Shown one piece after another: positions 56,874 to 64,000 of a stretch of 64,000 nucleotides of DNA (positions are counted from its first letter, which is position 1; the number at the start of each line of letters is the position of its first letter). Made by a program: the position numbers and the translations under genes. The notes below the pieces were generated by a model. The model had not been told where the DNA came from, made no database searches, and saw only the letters and a program-made list of their open reading frames with translations. The DNA lies in assembly GCF_000428865.1 (NCBI RefSeq), contig NZ_AUAT01000001.1:93383-157382 (forward strand), in the 5' to 3' direction. This stretch comes from Eremococcus coleocola DSM 15696 (GTDB lineage: Bacteria > Bacillota > Bacilli > Lactobacillales > Aerococcaceae).

Positions 56874-57812
56874 CTAGTCAAGCCCAAGTTCAGTCTTTAA
56901 CCGCACCTGAGTCTCAGCTAAAGTATTTTCATCTAATACTTCATAAGAAACACCATCAATCGTTTGCCCTTGACCACTTAACTGATATTCATTTACTTGG
57001 CTAATTGCAGGTCGGTAGTGATCATTCAAGTACATTAATTGTTTGATACTTAAATTGGTTTGAATATTATTTTTTAAACTCTTCATTAACCCCAAGTATT
57101 TAATTGGATTTTTTATTTCTAACGCAGATTGTAGAATAGCCATGATTACAATCCGTTGGTTACCTTGGCGACCGTAATCACCACCTGTATCATCCCTATT
57201 TCGAGCAAAAGCTAAAGCTCCTTGCCCATCTAAATGAATGGCTTGACCTTCAACAAAACTATATCCGTCTTGGTCAAAAGTGGAAGTAGGGGTAATATCT
57301 ATACCTCCTACCGCATCAACAACTTCTTCTAGCCCTTCCATATTTACTGTGATGAAAAAATCAATTGGAATATCCAATAAGTCTTTTACTGTCCGACTGG
57401 CCAAATCTTCACCCCCATAGGCGTAGGCGTGATTAAGCTTGTCCATCCCCTCTTGTCCTGGAATTTGCACATAGGTATCTCTAGGAAGAGATGTCAGATT
57501 TGTTATTTTTGTCTCTGGATTAATGGTTGCTAAAAGCATGGTATCAGAGCGTCCCTGCTCGGTACGACCTAGATCTCCTGTATCTACTCCTAAAAGCAGG
57601 ATAGAAAAAGGTACTAAGCCTTTATCCTTATCAGATAGCGTAACTCTTGGCGGTTCGTTTTTGACTGCCGCCATAGTCTGAGTTGGAACTGGATTTGCTA
57701 ATAATTGACTATTTACTAAACTATATACACCTAGTACAGCGATTAGAATTAAGAATGCAATCGTCCATGGCCATTTATGACGTTTATGATGTCGTTCACT
57801 TCTAGATTTCAT
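56874..57812 (-). CDS. LytR-CpsA-Psr (LCP) family ligase
   Basis: The 312-residue protein has a basic cytoplasmic start, one membrane helix (about 15-33) and an outside LCP domain. Conserved segments are LLLGVDTGD, RSDTMLLATINP, SLPRDTYVQIPG and AFARNRDDTGGDYGRQGNQ, which carry the arginine and aspartate residues that bind polyprenyl pyrophosphate and magnesium. LCP enzymes attach teichoic acid or capsule chains to peptidoglycan. It is 15 bases downstream of the MATE gene. Confidence 0.94.
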   Translation of the reverse strand: MKSRSERHHKRHKWPWTIAFLILIAVLGVYSLVNSQLLANPVPTQTMAAVKNEPPRVTLSDKDKGLVPFSILLLGVDTGDLGRTEQGRSDTMLLATINPETKITNLTSLPRDTYVQIPGQEGMDKLNHAYAYGGEDLASRTVKDLLDIPIDFFITVNMEGLEEVVDAVGGIDITPTSTFDQDGYSFVEGQAIHLDGQGALAFARNRDDTGGDYGRQGNQRIVIMAILQSALEIKNPIKYLGLMKSLKNNIQTNLSIKQLMYLNDHYRPAISQVNEYQLSGQGQTIDGVSYEVLDENTLAETQVRLKTELGLD

Positions 57813-57827
57813 AATATTCCTCCAATT

Positions 57828-59210
57828 TTAAACTGTCGTTTGTGTCCAATCACGGGTCTTATAAATATAATAACCAAAAAGACAAACACCTGCATTTGAT
57901 ACGAGCATGGCGATCCAAATCCCTGTAGACCCCAAACTAGTCATTTCACCCAATACCCAAATAACGGGTAGGCGTAATAACCAAAGCCGACCAATTTCCA
58001 TGAACATACCGTATTTGGTTTTACCACATCCTTGGAAATAACCATTAAAAATCGAGAATAAACCCATAAAGAAAATAATAAAGGCTGTATAAGCTAAGTA
58101 TTCTTTAGCCTGCATCCAAAGCTCAACCGATGCATCTTGTTTGATAAATATACTCAGGAGGGGTTCTTGGAATAATAGAACTAAAAGCGATGCAACAAAA
58201 GAAATTGATAAAACTATAGCAACAGCCCGTTTAAAGAAAGCTCTAACCCGATCGTAAGCTTGGGCCCCCATATTTTGACCAATAATTGAGGTTAAAGCCC
58301 CTCCAATTCCCATTTGAGGTTGAGTAATAATGTCAGTTATCCGGTTAACCATAGAATAAGCCGCCAAAGTATCTGTCCCGTAACCTGCTATCAAGCCATT
58401 TAAGACAGTAAAACCAAGGGCTGATCCACCATAGCCGACTGCAGTTGGCGTTGCTACTTTGGTAATATGCTGGACAACCTGCAAATCAAACCGATTTTGT
58501 CGCATGGATACTGGAAATTCTGATTCTTTCTGACTAATCCTAAAGGCTAGGACGTATAATAAAATTTTCGAAATAACGGTCGCCCATGCCGCCCCTTGGA
58601 TTCCCATGTTTAAACCTGGAAGTCCCAAAAGAGGGAGTCTCTCAAAGATAAAGAAAGGATCTAAAAGTACATTGGTTAAAGAAGATATAAAGGAGATAGT
58701 TGTTATTGTTTTGGTTTTGCCTTGAGCATTTAAAATAGCTTGATAGCCAAAGTATAAAAAGTCAAAAAAGAGTCCGATATAGTTAATTCTTAGATAGGCT
58801 AAAGACTTATCAAATAAAGTGCCCGTGGCTTGCATCCAACGTAACATAGTGGGAGCCGAGATAATCCCAATTAAACAGGCGGCCAAACCTACTAGAAAAG
58901 TTAACACTAAGGTATTATTCGCATAATGTTGGGCATAATTTTTTCGTTTGGCGCCTAAAAACTGAGCAATAATTGCGGTTGCTCCAACCCCAATCCCCAT
59001 TCCAATTGCGATAAAGAGAAAGTTGAGGGGCCAGACGAAGGCCGTTGCCGCAAAATCTTCAGCGGAAATTTGAGCCACGAAGAGACCATCTGTCAGATTA
59101 TAAAGTGTTCGCACCAAATTATTAATCATTAATGGAACCGAAATGGTCATAATGATTTGGTTAATTGGACCGGTTGTTATATAAGATTGTTTATTATTAG
59201 TTAATTCCAT
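57828..59210 (-). CDS. MATE family efflux transporter
   Basis: The 460-residue protein has 12 predicted membrane helices in two similar halves. NQIIMTISVPLMINNLVRTLYNLTDGLFVAQ and the GIQGAAWATVISKILLYV region are typical of the DinF/NorM-like branch. MATE proteins export cationic drugs or lipid-linked intermediates with sodium or protons. Its linkage to an LCP gene is noted without a firm functional conclusion. Confidence 0.93.
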   Translation of the reverse strand: MELTNNKQSYITTGPINQIIMTISVPLMINNLVRTLYNLTDGLFVAQISAEDFAATAFVWPLNFLFIAIGMGIGVGATAIIAQFLGAKRKNYAQHYANNTLVLTFLVGLAACLIGIISAPTMLRWMQATGTLFDKSLAYLRINYIGLFFDFLYFGYQAILNAQGKTKTITTISFISSLTNVLLDPFFIFERLPLLGLPGLNMGIQGAAWATVISKILLYVLAFRISQKESEFPVSMRQNRFDLQVVQHITKVATPTAVGYGGSALGFTVLNGLIAGYGTDTLAAYSMVNRITDIITQPQMGIGGALTSIIGQNMGAQAYDRVRAFFKRAVAIVLSISFVASLLVLLFQEPLLSIFIKQDASVELWMQAKEYLAYTAFIIFFMGLFSIFNGYFQGCGKTKYGMFMEIGRLWLLRLPVIWVLGEMTSLGSTGIWIAMLVSNAGVCLFGYYIYKTRDWTQTTV

Positions 59211-59466
59211 TTAATCACCTTTTACCATTATATGGCTTTATTTTCTAAAAGGCGATTAAAAAGCTAAAATGTTACTGATTTTCATGGTTATATTTTTATC
59301 TCATCGGCTATATAGACATTTATACCAAATTATATTGATTATTTCTTGATAAAAATACAACTTTATTTTAAATACAGAAAAGGTTTACTTAAACCTAATT
59401 TTCACAATCTATTTTAACTAGAATGTGATAAAATATTTATAAAGAAAAATGAAAGAAGGATTTCTC

Positions 59467-59646
59467 ATGACCCCTAAAAAATTATTTCGGTCCAAAACAA
59501 ATCGTATATTATTTGGTGTCTGTGGTGGTCTAGCAGAATATTTTGATATTGATCCAACCATAATTCGTGTAATTTGTGTGCTCTTTATTCCAGATTTAGT
59601 GATCTATTTCTTGTTAGCATTGATTATTCCTGAAGACCCACGATAA
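59467..59646 (+). CDS. Mini PspC-domain protein, copy 1
   Basis: The start is ATG 59467 (MTPKKLFRSKTNRILFG), six bases after AGAAGGA; an ATG six codons earlier lacks a site. The 59-residue protein is a bare PspC domain: a basic N-terminus, the motif GVCGGLAEYFDIDPTIIRV, and one membrane helix ending in IIPEDPR. Similar mini-PspC genes belong to LiaR regulons in streptococci. A second copy follows after 11 bases. Confidence 0.92.
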   Translation: MTPKKLFRSKTNRILFGVCGGLAEYFDIDPTIIRVICVLFIPDLVIYFLLALIIPEDPR

Positions 59647-59657
59647 GGAGGTAAACC

Positions 59658-59834
59658 ATGCAAAGACCTAATCTCTACCGGTCACGCAATGACCGCATGC
59701 TCCTAGGCGTTTGTGGTGGCCTAGCCGAATACTTAAATATGGATTCTACCTTAATCCGTGTTTTATGTGTTCTCTTCATTCCAAATCTCGCTCTATATTT
59801 TATAGCAGCTTTATTTATACCTAATCAAAAATAA
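59658..59834 (+). CDS. Mini PspC-domain protein, copy 2
   Basis: ATG 59658 follows AAGGAGG. The 58-residue product begins MQRPNLYRSRNDRMLLG and contains GVCGGLAEYLNMDSTLIRV, then one membrane helix ending FIPNQK. It shares the core with copy 1 over nearly its whole length, so the pair arose by tandem duplication. The two genes form one transcript that ends at the terminator at 59862. The N-terminal tails have diverged more than the helices. Confidence 0.92.
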   Translation: MQRPNLYRSRNDRMLLGVCGGLAEYLNMDSTLIRVLCVLFIPNLALYFIAALFIPNQK

Positions 59835-59861
59835 TTCATTCATCAAATTACACTTCAAGTC

Positions 59862-59900
59862 AAAGACGGGATTAGGCAAAAAGCCTCGTCCCGTCTTTAA
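59862..59900 (+). terminator. Terminator of the PspC pair
   Basis: AAAGACGGGA pairs with TCCCGTCTTT around an inner AGGC/GCCT stem, with T residues within the right arm. Confidence 0.8.
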
Positions 59901-59906
59901 ATGCAC

Positions 59907-59945
59907 AAAAAAATAACCGACTCAAGATTAATCTCGGGTCGGTTA
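59907..59945 (-). terminator. rplU-prp-rpmA terminator
   Basis: On the minus strand AACCGAC and GTCGGTT pair, extended by GAGATT/AATCTT, and are followed by ATTTTTTT. Confidence 0.9.
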
Positions 59946-59957
59946 TAATGAAATTTA

Positions 59958-60248
59958 TTATGCTTCTTGAGCGACTGGATAAACGCTCACTTGTTTTTTG
60001 TCGCGGCCTTTACGTTCGAACTTAACCACACCATCGATGGTTGCGAATAAAGTATCATCGCCACCACGTCCTACGTTAGTACCTGGATGGATTTTAGTAC
60101 CGCGTTGACGGTAAATAATTGAACCACCAGAGATAAATTGACCGTCGCCTACTTTAGCGCCTAGACGTTTGGATTCTGAATCACGACCGTTGGCTGTAGA
60201 TCCGCCACCTTTTTTGTGAGCAAATAATTGTAAGTTTAATTTCAACAT
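59958..60248 (-). CDS. rpmA: 50S ribosomal protein L27
   Basis: The 96-residue protein starts MLKLNLQLF, then [21 protein letters not shown]. The nine-residue extension is the Firmicute type removed by the cysteine protease Prp between F9 and A10 before L27 can reach the peptidyl transferase centre. Prp is encoded directly upstream. It is the last gene of the rplU-prp-rpmA operon. Confidence 0.99.
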   Translation of the reverse strand: MLKLNLQLFAHKKGGGSTANGRDSESKRLGAKVGDGQFISGGSIIYRQRGTKIHPGTNVGRGGDDTLFATIDGVVKFERKGRDKKQVSVYPVAQEA

Positions 60249-60266
60249 ATTCTAGCACCTCCTGTG

Positions 60267-60608
60267 TTATTTCTGGAATTGTTTAATTTTTATATATTCG
60301 GGGTAATTTTCTGCTAGCACATCCAATGCAAAAACTAAGTGTCGTAAAAGCAGCTGACCATCCTGGTCACGTCTTTTCTCACCTGTCTCAGCGATGTCTA
60401 ACTTCAAATAGCCACCCTCTATTTCATCAACTTGACTTGTAACCGGAATTTCTAACAAGGCTTGTAGGGAATTCTCGATTGAAATCAACTGACTCGAAAC
60501 CGCAGCACACACAATATCTTCTCCTGCCTCAGCAAAACCAGCATGTCCGCTAACTTCTAAAGACTGGATTTGACCCTTGTGGTTACTGGCAATTTGAATA
60601 TTAATCAT
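60267..60608 (-). CDS. prp: Ribosomal processing cysteine protease Prp
   Basis: The 113-residue protein carries the catalytic pair H22 and C34 in SGHAGFAEAGEDIVCAAVS. It cuts the N-terminal extension off L27. It lies between rplU and rpmA, and its ATG overlaps the rplU stop codon by one base. Length and position are standard for YsxB/Prp. Confidence 0.98.
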   Translation of the reverse strand: MINIQIASNHKGQIQSLEVSGHAGFAEAGEDIVCAAVSSQLISIENSLQALLEIPVTSQVDEIEGGYLKLDIAETGEKRRDQDGQLLLRHLVFALDVLAENYPEYIKIKQFQK

Positions 60609-60916
60609 TAGGCATTAATCGCGTTAATGGTTAACTTAGTATATGGTTGACGATGACCTTGTTTAGAATGAGAATCTTTACGACGTCTGTATTTAAAGAT
60701 AGTAATCTTTTTACCGCGACCTTGTTTTTCAACAGTCGCTTCAACAGTTGCGCCTTCAACTAAAGGTGTACCTACCTTAGTATCTTCGCCACCTACAAGA
60801 ACAACTTGATCAAAAGTCACTTTGTCTCCTGCTTTAGCTTCTAATTTTTCAACAAAAATTGTTTGGCCAACTTCAACTTTAACTTGTTTTCCGCCTGTTT
60901 TGATAATTGCGTACAT
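60608..60916 (-). CDS. rplU: 50S ribosomal protein L21
   Basis: The 102-residue protein begins [20 protein letters not shown] and ends with the basic [25 protein letters not shown] stretch seen in all L21 proteins. It is first in the operon with prp and rpmA. AGGAGGTGC precedes the ATG, and a structured leader lies upstream. Confidence 0.99.
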   Translation of the reverse strand: MYAIIKTGGKQVKVEVGQTIFVEKLEAKAGDKVTFDQVVLVGGEDTKVGTPLVEGATVEATVEKQGRGKKITIFKYRRRKDSHSKQGHRQPYTKLTINAINA

Positions 60917-61074
60917 TCAAGCACCTCCTATTATTTTTTTACAGAATTTACATTCTGACACCGAGACTCGCCATTAAAAGTGGTTTAGAACTCTTAGAAA
61001 CTTTCTCTGAGCGGTTGCAGATGGGTGCACAAATACAACATTAGAATTATAACAAATGCACCTTTAGCCGTCAA
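60917..61074 (-). promoter_or_regulatory. rplU promoter and L21-type leader RNA
   Basis: On the minus strand TTGACG (61069-61074) and TATAAT (61046-61051) have a 17-base spacer. The transcript then has a leader of about 120 bases with CAGAGAAAGTTTCTAAG and GGCGAGTCTCGGTGTC stretches that can pair internally. Firmicutes carry a conserved L21 leader at this position, so ribosomal-protein autoregulation is expected. The promoter is clear; the leader family is assigned by position and general shape. Confidence 0.72.
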
Positions 61075-61123
61075 GCCAAAGATGCATTTGTTTTGAATAT
61101 TCTGAATTATTATATAAATTTTA

Positions 61124-61672
61124 TTAAAATACAATGTACTCTTCGTAACCCAACCAGCGTAAGATCCCTTTAATTGGGAAAAATAATAGAATCATAACTA
61201 CAAGGTTAAAGACTAAAGTCGGGGCGAGCCGCATAATAATAAAATCAATAATACTATGACTCGTAATGCCTAATTCTAAATAGAAAAGATATACCAGAAA
61301 ATCTTGTAGGGTTAGAAAGACAATGAATAACATGGCGTGAATTAGACCATTTTTAGGAAGGTAACGTTTTACCTTGATAATAATATAAGCAATGACCAAA
61401 TATAAAGTCGCGTTGAGACCCAGTAAATTGGTATTGTAAGAGTCATAAAATAAACCAAAGACGAATGCATATGGTAAAATATATGAGTCTCTAAAATAAA
61501 AGGCAAATAAAATAATAAAATAAAGCGTTAAATGCGAAATTATAATTTGATTAGGTGTAATAAAAGCAGTCGGAAAAATAGCTGGCAAGGCATTATCAAT
61601 GAGACTCGTTATAATTAAAATGATCGGAATCATCCAATTTAACCGCCGCCACCGATTTACTGTCATCTTCAT
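61124..61672 (-). CDS. mreD: Rod shape-determining protein MreD
   Basis: The 182-residue protein has five or six membrane helices and the MreD pattern of FGLFYDSYNTNLLGLNATLY in the middle. It overlaps the mreC stop by four bases. It anchors the MreBCD wall-elongation complex in the membrane. In Bacillus minCD follow; here the rplU promoter follows directly. Confidence 0.92.
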   Translation of the reverse strand: MKMTVNRWRRLNWMIPIILIITSLIDNALPAIFPTAFITPNQIIISHLTLYFIILFAFYFRDSYILPYAFVFGLFYDSYNTNLLGLNATLYLVIAYIIIKVKRYLPKNGLIHAMLFIVFLTLQDFLVYLFYLELGITSHSIIDFIIMRLAPTLVFNLVVMILLFFPIKGILRWLGYEEYIVF

Positions 61673-62646
61673 TCCTGACCACTCTGCCCTTCGTCGGTCG
61701 ATTCGGAATCTTCCACTAAACTAGCTTCAGATTCATCTCCATCCGTTTGAGATTCACTCTCAGCCTCACTCGAAGATGCCGATTCTGTTTCAGGTAATTT
61801 CATACCTTCGGTGCCTGTTTGCTGTTTGATTACTGTGACAAAACGAATATCTGTCATTTCACCCGCTGGTTCTACGGTTACTTCTTGGAATAAACCATAA
61901 GCGTCCATTTGAGCTTCTACCACTTTACCAATCAGTAAAGTCGACGGGATAACCCCACCCAAACCAGATGTGATCACCATATCCCCAGCTGCAATTTTGG
62001 CATTCGGATTAATTTGAGTCATATGGTAATAACCGGTTTTAGCATCATAAGATGAGATAATACCATTTGCAGAAGAAGACTCATCTTTGGTCTGGATTCG
62101 AGCTGCCACCATACCATCATTATTCTGTTGAGATGTTAGTAATAAGACCTTCGATGAATTTGGATTAACTTCGAGGATGCGACCGATTAATCCATTCCCT
62201 GCCATAACCGCCATATCTTTCTCGACTCCATCACGAGACCCAACATTAATCATCATTGTTTCAACCCATTGATCCGGATTACGTGAAATAACGGTCGCAT
62301 TAATCACTTCATAATTGGATAAGACTTCTTTTAAATCTAATTCTTGTCGCATTTTTTCATTTTCAGTTTCTAAGTCTGCCACACGGACTTGAAGTTCATT
62401 AATTTGATCGATATTCTCTTTTAAAGCTTGGTTTTCATCAAAAGTATTAATTAAATTATCCAATGAATCTGCGAATTGCACTACCATATTGACTGGCTCA
62501 GAAAAAAGCCGACCAATCCAGGCACCCGTGTCATTCACAGCAGTTGAAACAAGATTGTGACTTCCCTTTGAAATGGAATAAGCGATTAATGAGATGATTG
62601 CTAAAGCAGACAAAAGTAAAGCAATCAATTTTTTTTTATCAAACAT
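61669..62646 (-). CDS. mreC: Rod shape-determining protein MreC
   Basis: The 325-residue protein has a membrane helix (about residues 8-25), a coiled coil (about 65-108, ENQALKENIDQINELQVRV) and the beta-rich MreC domain ending VVEAQMDAYGLFQEVTVEPAG. The last 45 residues are a Ser/Glu/Asp-rich, low-complexity tail not found in most MreC proteins. MreC links MreB to penicillin-binding proteins outside the membrane. Confidence 0.95.
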   Translation of the reverse strand: MFDKKKLIALLLSALAIISLIAYSISKGSHNLVSTAVNDTGAWIGRLFSEPVNMVVQFADSLDNLINTFDENQALKENIDQINELQVRVADLETENEKMRQELDLKEVLSNYEVINATVISRNPDQWVETMMINVGSRDGVEKDMAVMAGNGLIGRILEVNPNSSKVLLLTSQQNNDGMVAARIQTKDESSSANGIISSYDAKTGYYHMTQINPNAKIAAGDMVITSGLGGVIPSTLLIGKVVEAQMDAYGLFQEVTVEPAGEMTDIRFVTVIKQQTGTEGMKLPETESASSSEAESESQTDGDESEASLVEDSESTDEGQSGQE

Positions 62647-62663
62647 ATCTATCCTCTTTCTGA

Positions 62664-63686
62664 TTAACGATGGCTAACTTCTGCAGCCTTCGATTCTTTA
62701 TCCATGCTCCTTAATAGCTTTCCTGTTCCTAGAATCACTGCATCGACGGGATTGGGGGCTAAATTTGTAGGAATTGCTAGAGCTTGGAATAACCTCTCTG
62801 GTAATCGTTTCAACTGGGCACCTCCACCGGTTAAGACAATTCCCGTTTGTAAAATATCCCCAGCTAATTCAGGAGGTGCAAACCGTAAGACATTTCGAAT
62901 ACTTAAGACTAACTGTTCAACCCATTGATCTACACATTTTGCAACCAATTCAATACTAATCTTCAGCTCTGTCGGCAAACCAGTACTGAGCTCATTACCA
63001 GAAACAAGTAGATTGACTTCTTTATCTGAATCAGTCAGGGCCGCATTACCTAAGTCATGTTTTAGTTTTTCAGCTGTGTCTTGTGAAATTAATAAATGGT
63101 GTTCATCCCTAACACGACTCACAATTAATTCATTTAAAGCTTGGCTACCGAAATTGGAATTATAAGAAGCGATGATTTCACCATATGAAATTAAAGCCAC
63201 ATCGATCAGACCAGCACCTATATCCACAAGGAGAAATCCTTTAGGATCATAAACAGGTAAATTTGCACCTAAAGCCGCAGCAAAAGGGGCATCAATAATC
63301 ATTGCTCGACTGATACCAATATCTCTTAAAAGATTTTCATAGGCTTTCTGATCAACCTGCGATAGGCTACTAGGCAAGGCAATCGCAACTTCAGGCCGAG
63401 AGCCAATTTGTCTAATAGCCGCCTTTATGAAGTAGGCTACCATTTGCTTAGCATAATTATAATTATGAATACGTCCTTGAATAATAGGTTGAACAAGCTT
63501 ATATTCTAAAGACGTTTTGCCTTGTAATTCAAATGCTTTTGTTCCAAAGACAAGGTCATTTGGCTTATTTTGATTCACTGCAAGAAGTGAAAGTTCTTTT
63601 AAAGCAATGCCTTTACGATTAATATAGACGATTGTTTTACTAGAGCCAAGATCTAAGGCGATTTTATTTTTACCAAAGAATCCCAT
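62664..63686 (-). CDS. mreB: MreB/Mbl family actin-like protein
   Basis: The 340-residue protein keeps the actin-fold nucleotide motifs: phosphate 1 IALDLGSSKTIVYI, phosphate 2 LLVDIGAGLIDVALIS and adenosine GIVLTGGGAQLKRLPERL. Each departs from the usual MreB wording (DLGTANT, DIGGGTT), so this is a divergent member. It directs lateral wall synthesis with MreC, MreD and RodA. It is first in mreBCD behind a clear promoter. Paralogues elsewhere cannot be excluded. Confidence 0.93.
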   Translation of the reverse strand: MGFFGKNKIALDLGSSKTIVYINRKGIALKELSLLAVNQNKPNDLVFGTKAFELQGKTSLEYKLVQPIIQGRIHNYNYAKQMVAYFIKAAIRQIGSRPEVAIALPSSLSQVDQKAYENLLRDIGISRAMIIDAPFAAALGANLPVYDPKGFLLVDIGAGLIDVALISYGEIIASYNSNFGSQALNELIVSRVRDEHHLLISQDTAEKLKHDLGNAALTDSDKEVNLLVSGNELSTGLPTELKISIELVAKCVDQWVEQLVLSIRNVLRFAPPELAGDILQTGIVLTGGGAQLKRLPERLFQALAIPTNLAPNPVDAVILGTGKLLRSMDKESKAAEVSHR

Positions 63687-63717
63687 ATAATTTCCTCCCC
63701 TTTACAGTACTCGATAA

Positions 63718-63746
63718 ATTATACCCAAAATTACATAACTTAACAA
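63718..63746 (-). promoter_or_regulatory. mreBCD promoter
   Basis: On the minus strand TTGTTA (63741-63746) and TATAAT (63718-63723) have a 17-base spacer, 32 bases before the mreB ATG. Confidence 0.78.
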
Positions 63747-63860
63747 GGCTTTACATATCAACATTTACGATAACGTAACCATACATAACATTACTGATTT
63801 TTGAGAATTTTTGCCCCTTTTTTGCCCCATAAAAAATAAGCCTACCCCATATAAGTATAG

Positions 63861-64000
63861 TGACCCCAAAAAGTTGGACCAGAGAGATGAGTACATATTT
63901 TATGTACTTGTCTCTCTTATTTTTTGTTTTCTAAGCAGCTTGAAGTGAATGGCGATAAGCAATTGGGCTCATCCAGTTTAATTTTTCTTTGATTCGTTCT
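63861..64000. mobile_element. End of an IS3-family insertion sequence
   Basis: TGACCCCAAAAAGTTGGACC (63861-63880) is the terminal inverted repeat typical of the IS3/IS150 group. It is followed by a short A/T spacer and the 3' end of an orfB transposase. The element continues past the right edge. The true tip may extend two or three bases further left. The other end and target duplication are outside the window. Confidence 0.9.
63931..64000 (-). CDS. IS3-family transposase OrfB, C-terminal end
   Basis: The frame runs in from the right edge and stops at TAG 63931-63933. It encodes KEKLNWMSPIAYRHSLQAA, the usual end of the IS3-group rve-domain transposase (typically LNWMSPVEYR followed by a short tail). 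Only about 22 codons are visible, so intactness cannot be judged. Confidence 0.88.
   Translation of the reverse strand, partial: ERIKEKLNWMSPIAYRHSLQAA

Overview
This window is chromosomal DNA from a moderately AT-rich Gram-positive bacterium of the order Lactobacillales. Supporting signs are an RNase J2-type nuclease, LiaFSR, IreB, an alaS T-box, an L27 with a Prp-cleaved N-terminus, a 6S RNA gene beside rarA, and AGGAGG ribosome sites. The family is less certain; Aerococcaceae or Carnobacteriaceae is my inference. Nearly everything is housekeeping sequence in gene orders shared with Bacillus. There is no prophage, CRISPR array, tRNA or rRNA gene. Mobile DNA is limited to the end of an IS3-family element at the right edge.

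Region by region. 1-5.6 kb: rsmB (partial), fmt, priA, rpoZ and gmk. 5.7-6.1 kb: a small gene under a near-consensus promoter that carries two LexA boxes. 6.2-15 kb: a ThiT-like S component, rnjB, pnp, rpsO, uvrB (with a LexA box), rpsT and holA. 15-24 kb: a C26 amidotransferase, a short GcvH-like protein, rodA, a YihY protein, a phosphatase, tmRNA, a metallo-beta-lactamase fold protein, an APC permease, an FAD protein and the decayed tail of a pepO gene. 24-31 kb: folC, an oligoendopeptidase, and a heterodimeric ABC exporter preceded by an 18-residue leader peptide and mutually exclusive hairpins. 31-35 kb: a HesB-like protein, liaFSR, greA and udk. 35-41 kb: mltG, DUF1292, ruvX, ireB and T-box-controlled alaS. 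41-51 kb: a HAD phosphatase, a lipid kinase, GNAT, recD2, mnmA, DUF1831, a cysteine desulfurase, rarA and 6S RNA. 51-57 kb: a secreted C69 dipeptidase, pyrR, ackA and small or unknown genes. 57-64 kb: an LCP protein, a MATE transporter, two tandem mini-PspC genes, rpmA-prp-rplU with an L21-type leader, mreBCD, then the IS3 end.

Functional links. RNA decay (rnjB, pnp), translation (fmt, S15, S20, L21, L27, tmRNA, alaS, mnmA) and repair (uvrB, recD2, rarA, priA, ruvX) dominate. Envelope functions are mreBCD, rodA, mltG, the LCP protein and liaFSR, and the two PspC genes are plausible LiaR targets. The most interesting signals are regulatory: the candidate drug-sensing attenuator before the ABC exporter, the double LexA promoter on an orphan small gene, and a chain of overlapping hairpins that can bury the priA ribosome site.
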